Positions 11,244-21,494 of a stretch of DNA of 64,000 nucleotides are shown here, one piece after another. Made by a program: the position numbers and the translations under genes. Location of the stretch: NCBI GenBank assembly GCA_023627715.1, contig JAMAHW010000049.1, forward strand, positions 1 through 64,000, given 5' to 3'. This DNA is from Periconia sp. R9002. Lineage: Eukaryota; Ascomycota; Dothideomycetes; Pleosporales; Periconiaceae. Position 1 is the first letter of the stretch. Each line of letters opens with the position of its first letter. The notes beneath the pieces are model-generated. The model ran no database searches, was not told where the DNA came from, and worked only from the letters and a program-made list of their open reading frames with translations.

Positions 11244-12627
11244 ATGAGCGGTGACTCTTCAGACGAAGAGATCCCAGATCTCGTGCAGCCCGGAACAGGC
11301 CCCGCAGTGCAAGACGACGAAGTCCCAAAGTTGGTCTCGAGGACCGCGGATAAGCCACCGACTGCCAAAGTGCCAATCACCATTGTCACAGGATATCTAG
11401 GAGCTGGGAAAACTACTCTGCTGAATTATATTTTAACGGAGCAGCATGGGAAGAAGATTGCGGTGATCTTGAATGAGTTTGGCGATTGTGAGTGCTTGTT
11501 CTATTCTACTGTAATGATTAGTTGGAGATTAAGTTATGCGACTGCGGGTTTGATATTTGAATCATTGTTCTTCTTGATTTACTAATGGTTTCAAATTAGC
11601 CATTGATATCGAAAAACAACTCACAATCTCCGACAAAAACAGCACAGAGGCAAACCCCGCGCCCTTTGTGCCGCTAGCCAATGGCTGCATTTGCTGTTCC
11701 GTCAAAGACGTCGGCGTCGCCGCCATCGAAAACCTCATGGAGTACCAGGGAAACTTCGACTACATCCTCCTTGAGACCACCGGGCTCGCGGATCCGGGAA
11801 ACATCGCGCCCCTGTTTTGGCTCGACGACGGGTTAGGGAGCAGCATCTTCCTCGACGGCATCGTCACGCTCGTTGATGCAAAGAACGTGCTTAAAAGCTT
11901 GGACGAGGGGTTCGGCGACGAAGCGGAGAAATTGGAAGAGAGGAAAAAGGAAGATGGTCATGGACATGACCACAAGGGTCCACTGTTGACGACGGCACAT
12001 TTGCAAATCAGCCACGCCGATGTAGTGTTAGTGAATAAGACGGACCTTGTTTCTGAAGAGGAGTTGAAGACGGTGGTGGAGAGGGTGCGTTCGATCAACG
12101 GCCTAGCAAAGATCAAAACCACAAACAAAAGCCAAGTCCCGCAGCTCGAAGGTCTAGTCCTAGATCTCCACGCGTACGATCAAGTCACCGACGCAGACCT
12201 ACAATTCGCTAGTAAAGGACACAGCCATCTAGATCCCGTAAGTCGAACCCCCCTCCTCCTCCCTACCTTATCCCATCATCCTAATTGCCGCTCGTAGACA
12301 ATCACGACTTCAACCATCAAATTCCCCGCCATATCCAAAGACCAGCTCGACGCATTCGACAGGTTCCTGCGCACCATACTCTGGGAAGACGAACTCCCGG
12401 ACAGTCATCCACACGACAAGTTCGAGATTCACAGACTCAAAGGACGTATCCCCATTGTAGATGGCAACATTCTTTTGGTGCAGGGTGTGCGGAACGTATA
12501 CGACACCAGCGAAGCGAAATCGGAAAAGCAAGGAGCGGACGATGAAGCGAAGTTGGTGCTTATTGGGCGCGGTGTGGATCAACCGGGTTTTAGAGAGAGC
12601 TTGATTGCTACTTTAACGGCGGGATAG
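11244..12627 (+). CDS. ZNG1: ZNG1-type G3E GTPase zinc chaperone (COG0523/CobW family)
   Basis: A 403-residue GTPase predicted to hand zinc to methionine aminopeptidase, as shown for vertebrate and yeast ZNG1. Exons are 11244-11487, 11600-12237 and 12298-12627, with donors GTGAGT and GTAAGT and branch sites TACTAAT and CTAAT. Visible motifs are the Walker A GYLGAGKT at residues 50-57, the metal-binding CxCC motif GCICCSVKD at Cys111, 113 and 114, ETTGLADP, and the guanine-specificity NKTD. A His-rich DGHGHDH loop follows the Walker B region. The C-terminal CobW_C domain is complete ([18 protein letters not shown]). The acidic N-terminus carries two related motifs, DEEIPDLV and DDEVPKLV. They correspond in place to the human CPELVPI motif that docks on the METAP1 zinc finger, but have Ile or Val where human has Cys. 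Cytosolic location is inferred. Confidence 0.93.
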
Positions 12628-12927
12628 AAGGAGAGATTGGTTTGAATTTGTGCGGGGGAAATGTGGAGTGCGTGTTTGTCTGGAAAATGTGTACACATTT
12701 TGCTGTTCTCAATTATCTACCATCTCCGTTTCTCTTCCCGTCTCTAACACAACATCATTATCCTTGCTTTCTTCTCCACACTCCTCGTACTCAACACCCA
12801 ATTATTCGCACAATCTTTAAACACAATCGCAATCAAGTATACGACCCTAAATGCACCTACATATCAACATTTTGGTCATCCATTCACTGAATCTATACAT
12901 TGAGTGTAAACACGCCACGTACCACAT
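12628..12927. other. Short convergent intergenic region (3' ends of ZNG1 and S15 hydrolase)
   Basis: Three hundred bases hold the two 3' UTRs. The sequence is AT-leaning, with no gene and no clear terminator structure. Confidence 0.7.
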
Positions 12928-14823
12928 CTAACCTTTTTTCTTCGGAACAACAGGCAAGCTAACATAATTCGAAAACTGAGGACCAAAATGTACGCTATTA
13001 ATCCCTTGGAAAACATCCGGACTCCTGTAACACTGGTTAGTAAAAACCGAACTAGGAATGTCAATGATCAAAGCAAAAACGTACCTGTCTGTTGGATCGT
13101 CGTGTAAAAATATACCCGCACCCTGCGTATCGCCCGACGCCACCTCGAAGACAATCCTACCGCCCTTCTCCGCTATAACCGTCGTCGGCCAGATCTCGAC
13201 ATCGACCGTGTAGACTTCTCCCTGTATGACGGGCAAGACATCTTTGCTGGTGTAATCTCTATGGGGAAGCCAGTCACGGTGTTTGGGGTGTTCCTTGTTG
13301 ACATGACGCAGGGAAACACGAAGCCAGCCCTTGGCCAACGGTACCGGATCTCCCACAGTACCTGTATAATGGACTTCCTTGCCATCTGGACCGATGTAGC
13401 GAAGCGTGACGAATAAGTCGATGTCTGTAGGATTGGGACCATGGAGGGATTGCGTGACCGAGACGTTGAGATGAGCCACCGCGTGCCCAGTTATTTCAAC
13501 ATCTTCGTCCAAAGGAGCGGTGCTGAATTGAACGAGTTGCTGGTCGTGAATGTTGCCGGGAGCTTTGTACGAGACTTTCCCTTGATGATCGGAATCCTCG
13601 TTCTTCGTGAGGGTCCCGTCGGAGCGAAGGTAGAACTTCGTGTACTGCGTCCGCGCAATCGGCCATTCATTCTCGTCGCGAGTCGTGTAAGTCTTCTCGG
13701 CGTCGGCGTCGTTATACCCCACGTCTCCCTGTCTAAGAACGAGGTTTACAGCGGGGACTTCCCCTTTCCGCGTCCAACCCACCCTATCGTCCCCCTTAAG
13801 CCACGCATCAAACCACCCTTTCTGCAACTCAACAGCCTCGTCGTAGTAGAACGGCGTGTCGTGACGTCCGACAATCGTACGCAGGTACTTATATTCGGAC
13901 CCAGCGTGGATAAACCCTTGAATATTCCCCCTCAGATGCAGTGAGTTCCCACCCCAATTCGCAACCGACAAGAGCGGGACCTTCACATCCCCAAGATCAA
14001 ACTCCCTCGAACTAAGCCCCTCATCATCTCGAAACCGAGCCCGGACCAATTCATCCAGGGGATATTTATGAGCTTGCTCGATCTCCTCCTCCGACAAATC
14101 CCCCTCAAGCGTATCCGGACACCACCCCCTCTCCTTCCTCCCAGGCCGTCCATACTCATTAGGCGTAATCTGCCTATCCCACCACGCCCCCACAAACGTA
14201 TTCGACAAAATCCCCCCATGCCGTGCGAAATCGCGGTAATGATCCGTGAAGCCTTCCCACGGACAGATCGCGGCCAGGCCCTTTGGTTGCAGCGCCGCGA
14301 CCCGCCATTGCGTCGCTGCGTAGTAGCTGATACCGAGTAAGCCAACCTTCCCGGACGACCAGGGTTGCGCGGCGGCCCACTCGATGACCTCGTAGAACGC
14401 CTCAGTGGTGCGGCGGGAGAAGGTGTCGAGGGTACCGGGGGACTGTCCGATCCCGGCTTCGTCGCCGCGGACAACGGCGTACCCGTGCTGCGTCCAGTAG
14501 GTCGGATCTGGGGTTTCCCAGGCGGAGTGTGTGCTTTTGTGTTTGGGGTTGACGTCGGCGTAGGAGGCGGGGTTGAAGCTGCTTTCGCTGTTAGAGGGTG
14601 CTTTTCGTGATGGTGAGGAGAGCGCTTACACGGCGTAAGGAACGTCCTTTCCGTAGGGCCCGAAGGTGATTAGCACGGGGACTTTTTCGTCTGTTTTGGG
14701 GCGATACACGTTGACGCGGACTGGCAGGCCGGTTCCTTTGAGCGGGACACTGACGTTTTGCGAGAAGATGTAGGGGTGGGTGGAGGTATCGACGGAACTG
14801 ATGTCTCTGATCTGGTTCGGCAT
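12928..14823 (-). CDS. CocE/NonD-type hydrolase, peptidase S15 (X-Pro dipeptidyl-peptidase-like)
   Basis: An alpha/beta hydrolase of about 594 residues in three exons, 14823-14630, 14578-13085 and 13024-12928. The nucleophile elbow is GISYYA, preceded by KVGLL. The oxyanion and N-terminal region read VPVLITFGPYGKD and YAVVRGDEAGIGQSPG. The likely catalytic His lies in VGRHDTPFYYDEAV. The C-terminal jelly-roll domain of the CocE/S15 type is present (ITGHAVAHLNVSV, GTVGDPVPLAKGWLRVSLR, GGRIVFEVASGD). There is no signal peptide, so it is probably cytosolic. The substrate may be an ester or amide and cannot be told from sequence. Intron 1 (51 nt, donor GTAAGC) has three possible AG acceptors that all keep frame; I chose CAG at 14579. 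Intron 2 is 60 nt with no in-frame stop, branch TACTAAC. M at 14913 is a less likely alternative start. Confidence 0.87.
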
Positions 14824-15666
14824 GGTTGGCGTAAAAAAGAAGTATTGACTTTGTTTGGGTTTTTCTATCGGTCGATCGAAACTGTATAGAGAGAGCCAAA
14901 GTCGAACAATCAAGTTTGTCGTAAATCAGGAAGCACGTTCGAGTGTATTCATTATACTCTCTAGTATCAGACTATAGCAGAATTGCATTGCAGGAAGCAA
15001 GTTAAGTGTAGATTTTATACCACTCGATTCCTTCGTCGTCTCGGTCTTCCATAATGTCCGACATCATACTACCCCCTCAATTTATTCGCGCTCGTAGTGT
15101 CGGGCGTTCACAGAGCCCGAAGTAGACAATGCTGGACAACTCAAGTGCTATTAGTGCAATACTAGTAGCGTGAGTAAGTGTGTATACCTCTTATTACTGT
15201 ATAGAAATTCGCGGATACAGACTTAGCCTCGGCTCTCTTAGGGCGCTCGAAATCATGATTGGATGAAAACTGCCAACATAGAGAGAGGGTAGTCTGCCAG
15301 CTAGGTAGCTAAATTCCCTATTAATAGCCAATCATTGATTTGTACAGTTGCTCGGCCGAGGACGTTATCAAGTGTTTTCTCCTAACCTGTGTCGATACCC
15401 AGGGTAGCAATACTCTGTGATGATCAATTTCAATTTCAATTTCGTACAGTGAGTGATTTTCTTCTGCAACTAAAAGGGCCCGGGGTGGTCGTTACGTTGC
15501 GAATGTTTCTACGATAATAGGTAAGCAAGATGGACTGTCATCCACAAGCTTTATCATCAATTCGCCTGCAGGGTGGGTTAAGATTTCGCCCCATATTTCT
15601 CTATGTCGGCAAAAATAGGAAAGCTCGATCATTATTCTACACATATCAATTTATTTACAAATTTCC
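14824..15666. other. Intergenic between the S15 hydrolase and the SDR gene
   Basis: It holds the promoter of the leftward hydrolase and the 3' UTR of the SDR gene. A short ATTTCA-like repeat lies at about 15427-15446. I found no supported open frame and no structured element. Confidence 0.65.
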
Positions 15667-16377
15667 TCACCACGGCACCGCACCCCCATCAAACCTATAA
15701 AACTTCCCACTATCCTCCTTCTTCAACCCCCCAACCACCTCCAACATGCCCGCGATACTAACCTCCGGCTCGACCATCGCGCCCTTCCCCCCCATCCTCG
15801 TCTTGACCCACCCAGGATCCATACATATAACAATGACATGAAACCGCTTCAAATCCCGCGCCTGATGCAACGACAGCATATTCTGCGCGGCCTTACTAAT
15901 CGAATACGTGCAGCACTTGGGCGTATCCTTCGCCACCGTCAAACTCCCCAGCCCACTCGTCAAATTCATCACCACCGCCCCGCGCGATAAGTACTGCCTT
16001 AGCGTCTCCACGATCTTCGCGGGGCCGAGGACATTGATGTCCATGTGCTTCTGCAGCGACGCGGGGTCGATCGAGAGCGCCGTGTCGGAGGACGTAGCGT
16101 TGATGCCCGCGACGTTGAAGAGGTAGTCTAGATTGGAGCCGTTTTTGGACAGGATTTCCGCGACCCGGAATTCGAGGCTCGAGATGGAGTCTGTGGACGA
16201 GACGTCGCATTCGATGATGTGGATGTTGGATTTGTAGGTCAGGGATTTGAGGTCGTTGAGGTCGGATTTTAGGGAGCGCACGGCGGCGATGATGGTGTTG
16301 GAGGGGTTGGCGGAGAGTTGGCGCACGAATTCGAGGCCGATGCCGCGGTTGGCGCCGGTGAGGAAGTAGGTTGGCAT
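15667..16377 (-). CDS. Short-chain dehydrogenase/reductase (carbonyl reductase-like)
   Basis: An intronless 236-residue SDR with a Rossmann fold that uses NAD(P)H to reduce or oxidise a carbonyl or alcohol. The cofactor motif TGANRGIG starts at residue 7. ECDVSSTDS gives the Asp contacting adenine, and the NAG-like strand reads NVAGINA. The catalytic elements are LTSGLGSL (Ser) and YSISKAAQ (YxxxK), and the PG motif is CMDPGWVKTRMGG. Length is normal for classical single-domain SDRs. The sniffer-like spacing (FVRQL after the glycine motif) suggests the carbonyl reductase group. The frame is also open upstream to 16488, but that part is Lys/Asn-rich and looks like 5' leader, so I start at the ATG of MPTYFLTG. 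The substrate is unknown. Confidence 0.9.
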   Translation of the reverse strand: MPTYFLTGANRGIGLEFVRQLSANPSNTIIAAVRSLKSDLNDLKSLTYKSNIHIIECDVSSTDSISSLEFRVAEILSKNGSNLDYLFNVAGINATSSDTALSIDPASLQKHMDINVLGPAKIVETLRQYLSRGAVVMNLTSGLGSLTVAKDTPKCCTYSISKAAQNMLSLHQARDLKRFHVIVICMDPGWVKTRMGGKGAMVEPEVSIAGMLEVVGGLKKEDSGKFYRFDGGAVPW

Positions 16378-18124
16378 TGTTCTTTTTTTTTGTCTGTTTT
16401 TGGATTTGTTTTTTTCGAGTTCGAGGTGGGTTTTGTTGCTTTTGATAATGGGTCGAGGTTTGTTGATTGGGCGGTTGTTTCGTTTCACCGAATGCGACCA
16501 AAAATCTCCTATCCCTTTTGACGTCCAGATTACCGATATAGACTATATTTACAAGCAGACAAGACACAATCTCAGCACGTCGATCCCGAAAAAAAAGAAA
16601 TATATTCTCTCTTTTTACTACAACACTCGCCATCCAGCTACGATTTATAGCCTACACAACCGCGGATATATGAAACCGGTTAATTGGCAGCGTCGCGGCC
16701 AATCGGTAGGTGCGTTCATGCAAACTACTCCTCTCAATGCTGCAAAGTCCCAACATCATCATGCACAACCAGTTCTTCGTTTCGGATGCCAGACGAATCA
16801 CTTCCTCGAATTTCCCGCTTGATCGGTAACATCCTGACTGCCTTTTTTCCGAGCGCGCGTCATGGCACACCCGATGTTAGGGACTGAGGACACTTTTTGA
16901 AATACCAAATATGCATCATGTGTGATCGTCGAATCCGAATGCGAGGATGATGGAGCTAGGATCTGTAGATGGGATGGTAGGGCGTTGGTGTTGTTTGATC
17001 TGCCTTTCCCTGGTGGAGTCGAGCCGTGTCTAGTAGCTTTGGGCGAGTACTCCTGGTTGCAGATGTCAGCTGTCAAATGGATATCGCATGATCATGCCAA
17101 CGTGCCTTTTTGCTGTTTAGAGAATTCCCGCGGTTGGATGATTGGAATAAGCGTTTTGGGGCTGTCAGCCCTATGGTGAGTAGTCTTGATCTAATCATGA
17201 TGGGATGATGTAATGAAACGAGTAGCGCGTGAACCATTATTATGCTCTGATATAAGTCTCAGCCTAGGAAGTATATTTTTCCTTCTTGTCGGCTGAAACG
17301 TGAGGAACCTTATTTGAGTTTGCTTTCTTACTGGTTCAATTGACTCTTTCTTCTCGCCAGCAGGCTGTCGTGGCTGTTTACGAATTCAATGTTGATGCTG
17401 TCTTTGAAAGCGCTGTCGGGGAGGGCGCATGTATTATCAACTTACACCAGTTGCTCGTAATCTATTGAAGCTCATTGATCTTACCGGAAATACACGTAGT
17501 TACCGTTGATCACATACGGCACTCGTCTGAAAAGACTTCCACGATTATAAAAGTATACAACAACCTTAAACTTCAGAAACCCAAATGGGACACCCTTTTC
17601 TATTGAAAACCTCAGATTTGGCAGAGGGGGACGTCAGTCTGGACTAAAAAGGACAACTGTACGAAATTCAGTGATAATGAATGTGTTGTGATAAATGCGA
17701 CAATCAAAAGCGGGCTCAACGTTGACAAAGAAGCGGTGGTGATTGAGGCACGTGACATGAGTATATCAGGATTAGAAAACTTAAACATCGACCTTCCAAA
17801 TCGGTATAAGGGTATGTACAACCTGGTAATTCCAAATACTTTGATCATCAGAGCAATTTGACCTCCGAACCACAATAATATCAACAAATAAGGTGTTGCC
17901 AAACTGAATCGAACAGCACGCGAACCATCTGCCAATGACGTGACGTGCTTGCCTCGGCTTCAGATGTTCTCGTTCACCCCACTACCTATAAACCGTCGCA
18001 ACTCTTGTCCGCAGCCGGCACAGTTCATCAGTTCCTATACACAAACCTCAGTTTCAAAATCAGCGGACACTGATTCTTTGAAAAGGTACTTTACTTGAAA
18101 AGAGTCATCAGACGGTAGTCACCA
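16378..18124. other. Intergenic, 1.7 kb, no gene recognised
   Basis: It separates the leftward SDR from the rightward CoA-binding gene, so it should hold both promoters. Small open frames on both strands (up to about 140 codons) lack domains, signal peptides and convincing intron structure. I see no RNA gene or mobile-element remnant. Confidence 0.6.
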
Positions 18125-18741
18125 ATGCCCCAAACCCGTGGCCAAGCCAAGACCAATAAAGAGATGGATGCTCTCAAGATATTCTTTTCGTCCCCACGCT
18201 TCGCCGTGGCAGGTGCAAGTTCAAATCCCAGCAAATTCGGTCACCGAAGTAAGAACTATTCATCATTGCCCGTTTGGATCCATTTGAATTGGAGTTCTGC
18301 CAAACAAGCACTCGTCAACCCAGGCAGATAAGCTGACACATAGACCTTCAAAACACAGTATTCGCATGGTATCTGCACCACAATCTTCCTGCTACTCCTT
18401 TGAATCCAGGAAGCTCGTCAATCACCGTTCCCTCAGTATCCGAAACCCCGTATCCAACAAAACCATCTCCGTCTGCTCTTGAAGACCCCTCGTCCTACTC
18501 CCTTTCTGTGATCACGCCGCCGGCTGTGACAAAAGAGCTGCTGAAAGAGGCCAAAGAAGCAGGAATTCCTGCAGTTTTTCTTCAACCTGGGACCTTTGAT
18601 GATGAGGTGTTGGAGTATGCGAGGAAGGAGTTCAAAGCGGCGATTGCGGGCGAGGGCGGAAACGGGCACGAGGGGTGGTGTGTACTGGTTGACGGAGAGG
18701 AGGGTTTGAAGGCTGCGGGAAGGGAGTGGTCGAGACTTTAA
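18125..18741 (+). CDS. CoA-binding domain protein (YccU-like Rossmann fold)
   Basis: A 168-residue single-domain protein in two exons, 18125-18248 and 18359-18741. The 110-nt intron has donor GTAAGA and acceptor ACACAG. The spliced junction restores the CoA_binding hallmark: FAVAGASSNPSKFGHR, then IFAWYLHHNLPATPLNP. Later parts fit as well, namely SLSVITPPAVTKELLKEAKE and GIPAVFLQPGTFDDEVLEYA. The fold binds CoA or nucleotide in the succinyl-CoA synthetase alpha-like manner; the physiological role of the free-standing fungal proteins is not established. Residues 1-17 look like a short leader. Length is normal for the family. Confidence 0.9.
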
Positions 18742-19968
18742 AGATTTGAGGAGTATTTGATGTGTTGTTCTCTAAAATGTCCTCGTGATCTAGAGATGCA
18801 AGGTTCATTATCCTGAAGGACAACCTTCGAGCGGAGTATACTTCGGCGTGTACGCCTATGACCGTTAGCTTCCAGCACTATCTACTACTCTATTCACAGT
18901 CTGAATTGTTTTTGCAATAAATCTTATCCTATATCAGCGAGGAATTCAATTGCTCTGCGATGGTACATCACCTGATGTTTTCATGTACCTGATATCAACT
19001 TCGTTCACCTTACTAGTATCCTCCGCATAGACAACCACTAAAGAAAGTGCAGATTCGATACGAGCAACCCTAAACGAGACAAGCATATCAGACCACAGAT
19101 CAAAGCAACGCAGCCCATTGTACATCCAGGCTAAAGTCGCCGCGCCTCGAATTTATTGGAAGAGCTCGCTCGGTGGTCCCACGACAGGACACGAGCACAG
19201 AAACCGAGAGATCCTCAACTTACCAATTTCCCCAACCGAACCTGCACGGCCAATCGATCCTGATTGTCACATCACATCTGCCTACCAAACAAAATTCGTA
19301 GGCTACGTGCACAGCACAGCTGTCATGAAGATTCGGCCCGACGTATCACGATAGCGCACTGTTTTCGCGGAAGGCGGTGACTGGCTGTCCTCTCCCTAAT
19401 ACGAAGTTTCGGTACACCCTAAATGCGGTATGTTAATGGTACAGGCGGCTACATGAGATTTGGAAGGGCATGTAAATAAAACCGAGGTTATTTTTAGAGC
19501 AGCACTGTAGAAGGTGATAAAGGATTTGTTGAGGGGTAGAATGAGTCGAAGGGCACACATTCGGCTATGTAAGATGAGTTTTCGTCGCATGCATACACAT
19601 ATGCATATGCAGGATGCCTTGCTAGCGCGTTGAATCGAGTTTGTTATGACTGTCCGACTTGTGTATACTGCACAAGATGTTGAGGGTAGCGTTTTTCAAG
19701 GCGGGGAAATTGCCCTCACCGATTCTCGCAATTGAATTGTGAAGTTCTAGAGGCACAAAGATCATGTCATTATGGAAGTTGAGAACAGTCTATGACAGGA
19801 AGGGTTGCTAATAACGGAACTATAGGGATTGAAAAGGAAAGTGGAAATGACTGAATGTGAGGTCAGTTAGCAGACGGGGAAGGACAGTTCGGTGAAGAAG
19901 AAAGAGCAACTACAAATAGGAGAAAGGCAAATCAGCAAACAGGAAAGAACAAACGAGAGTAAGAACCC
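18742..19968. other. Intergenic between the CoA-binding gene and the proline-rich orphan
   Basis: About 1.2 kb where two genes converge, so it contains two 3' UTRs and spacer. No open frame has support. I saw no repeat longer than a few units. Confidence 0.6.
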
Positions 19969-21494
19969 CTAATAGAAAACCCTCACAACATCATCCTCAC
20001 TACAATCGTCAGTAAGTTCCCACAACTCGTCAACCCTTTCACACGTCCCGCGGTTCCTCTCCACATACGTCTCTCTCATTCGCATTACACATGCGAAGAC
20101 CAGACTCCACCCATTCGCCCCTGCAGCGAAGAAAGCTTCCGCAATAGCAGCTTCGCGACTGCCGCATCTAACCAATTTGTAGATCTTCGCGCCACTGCTG
20201 GCAGAGACGGTACTAAAGACGAGGTGGTAGGACAATGGCGTGGCATCCAAGGCCTCGCTCTTTTCCTCTGTGCAGAGCGCACAAGCCCCCATACTCTGTT
20301 CATTTGACTTCTTATGTGCGTAATTCAGACACATGTATATGTCGTCGTCTGTGGGTGTCGTAAGCGCAGCAGATGCCCACACCCTTGGGCCTTCAAGCTT
20401 GGACGGAAATTGACGCTCGAATGAAGAGAGGATGTCTTCGACTTCTCCACCGTCCTCGCTCTGTTGCCGTTGTTGGCGAAGCTTGAGGTTTCGCATTTGT
20501 TGGAGTCGTGGTTTCGCGTACCACGTCTCGGTATCCCCGTGCTCGAGGATCCACTTGTACTCGTTGAAGTCGGCGGAGCATGCGCGGTGGAAGGTCGTGA
20601 AGACCCGGCGGCGGTAGGGGAGAAGGCAGACCATGCGTGCAGTATCGAGAAGGGCCTCGCCGGAATAGTGGGCTGGGATGAATTCGCTAGGATCTGGGAC
20701 TTCGGCTACATTATTCGAAGGTGGTGGGGATGGTGGTGAGGGAGGGGGAGGGGGAGGAGGCATATGAACGACCTGTGGTGCCGGTACGATAACGGGTGGT
20801 GGTGGAGGAGGTGGCGGTGGTGGTGGCTACGGATATCAGTATTTGCATGAAAGCTATTGACAGAATGCTTACAGGACCAGACATTATACATGGATGAGAA
20901 ATACTTGGGGCTACAGAAGCGGCAGGGGAACGAAATGGCATTGGAGGCTTGGACGGTGGAGCTCGAGGAAACTGGCATACTACTCCGGGGTGAGGAAGAG
21001 GATCCTGTTCAGTTTGTGTTAACTTGATCATTCGTGTGGGTCAAGAGAATGATTTGCTTTACAAGAGTGACGTTGGGCCATGAACCTGGAGGTCTTGGTT
21101 CTTTCTGTACCATTCGAGGTCCAAATTTTGGTGGAGTTGGAAGCTCTTCAGCCTTATAAGCCCATCGTGGAGAGGACAGTGTATTGCTCAAGCTTGGGTT
21201 TGGTCTCAAGGGAAGACCCTGACCGCACGGAAAGATCTCGCTCTTTTCAGCATGGACGCATTGAGGGTTACTGCATGAACCACTCTTCACTATTCGAAAC
21301 GTTTTTGGGGGGCTGGGAAAGTTGGATGGTGGTGGTGGTGGCGGCGGCGGCGCAGGTAGAAGTAGACACTCGTCAGTAGACTCGAGCGAGTGGTCTCGCT
21401 TGGGAGGCTCGGGAGGATCGTTGGAGGAAGAAGAGGAAGATATGACTTTCATCGAAGGCTCAGACTCGATAAGGACTAGGTCGTCGTTCTCCAT
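19969..21494 (-). CDS. Proline-rich protein of unknown function
   Basis: I do not recognise the family. Joining exons 21494-21063, 21004-20873 and 20826-19969 gives 473 residues. Both introns (57 and 46 nt) have GTAA donors and phase 0, and the joins keep frame. The first 200 residues are low complexity: a Ser run, two polyproline tracts of eight or more, and short Cys motifs such as SCSNPQCVH. The third exon opens with another polyproline tract around PPPPVIVPAPQVVHMPPPP. It then becomes a globular-looking part of about 235 residues (FIPAHYSGEALLDTARMVCL; YKWILEHGDTETWYAKPRLQ) with scattered Cys (GACALCTEE). Polyproline tracts could bind SH3, WW or profilin partners; that is inference. It may be two shorter genes if the splices are wrong. 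Confidence 0.6.
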
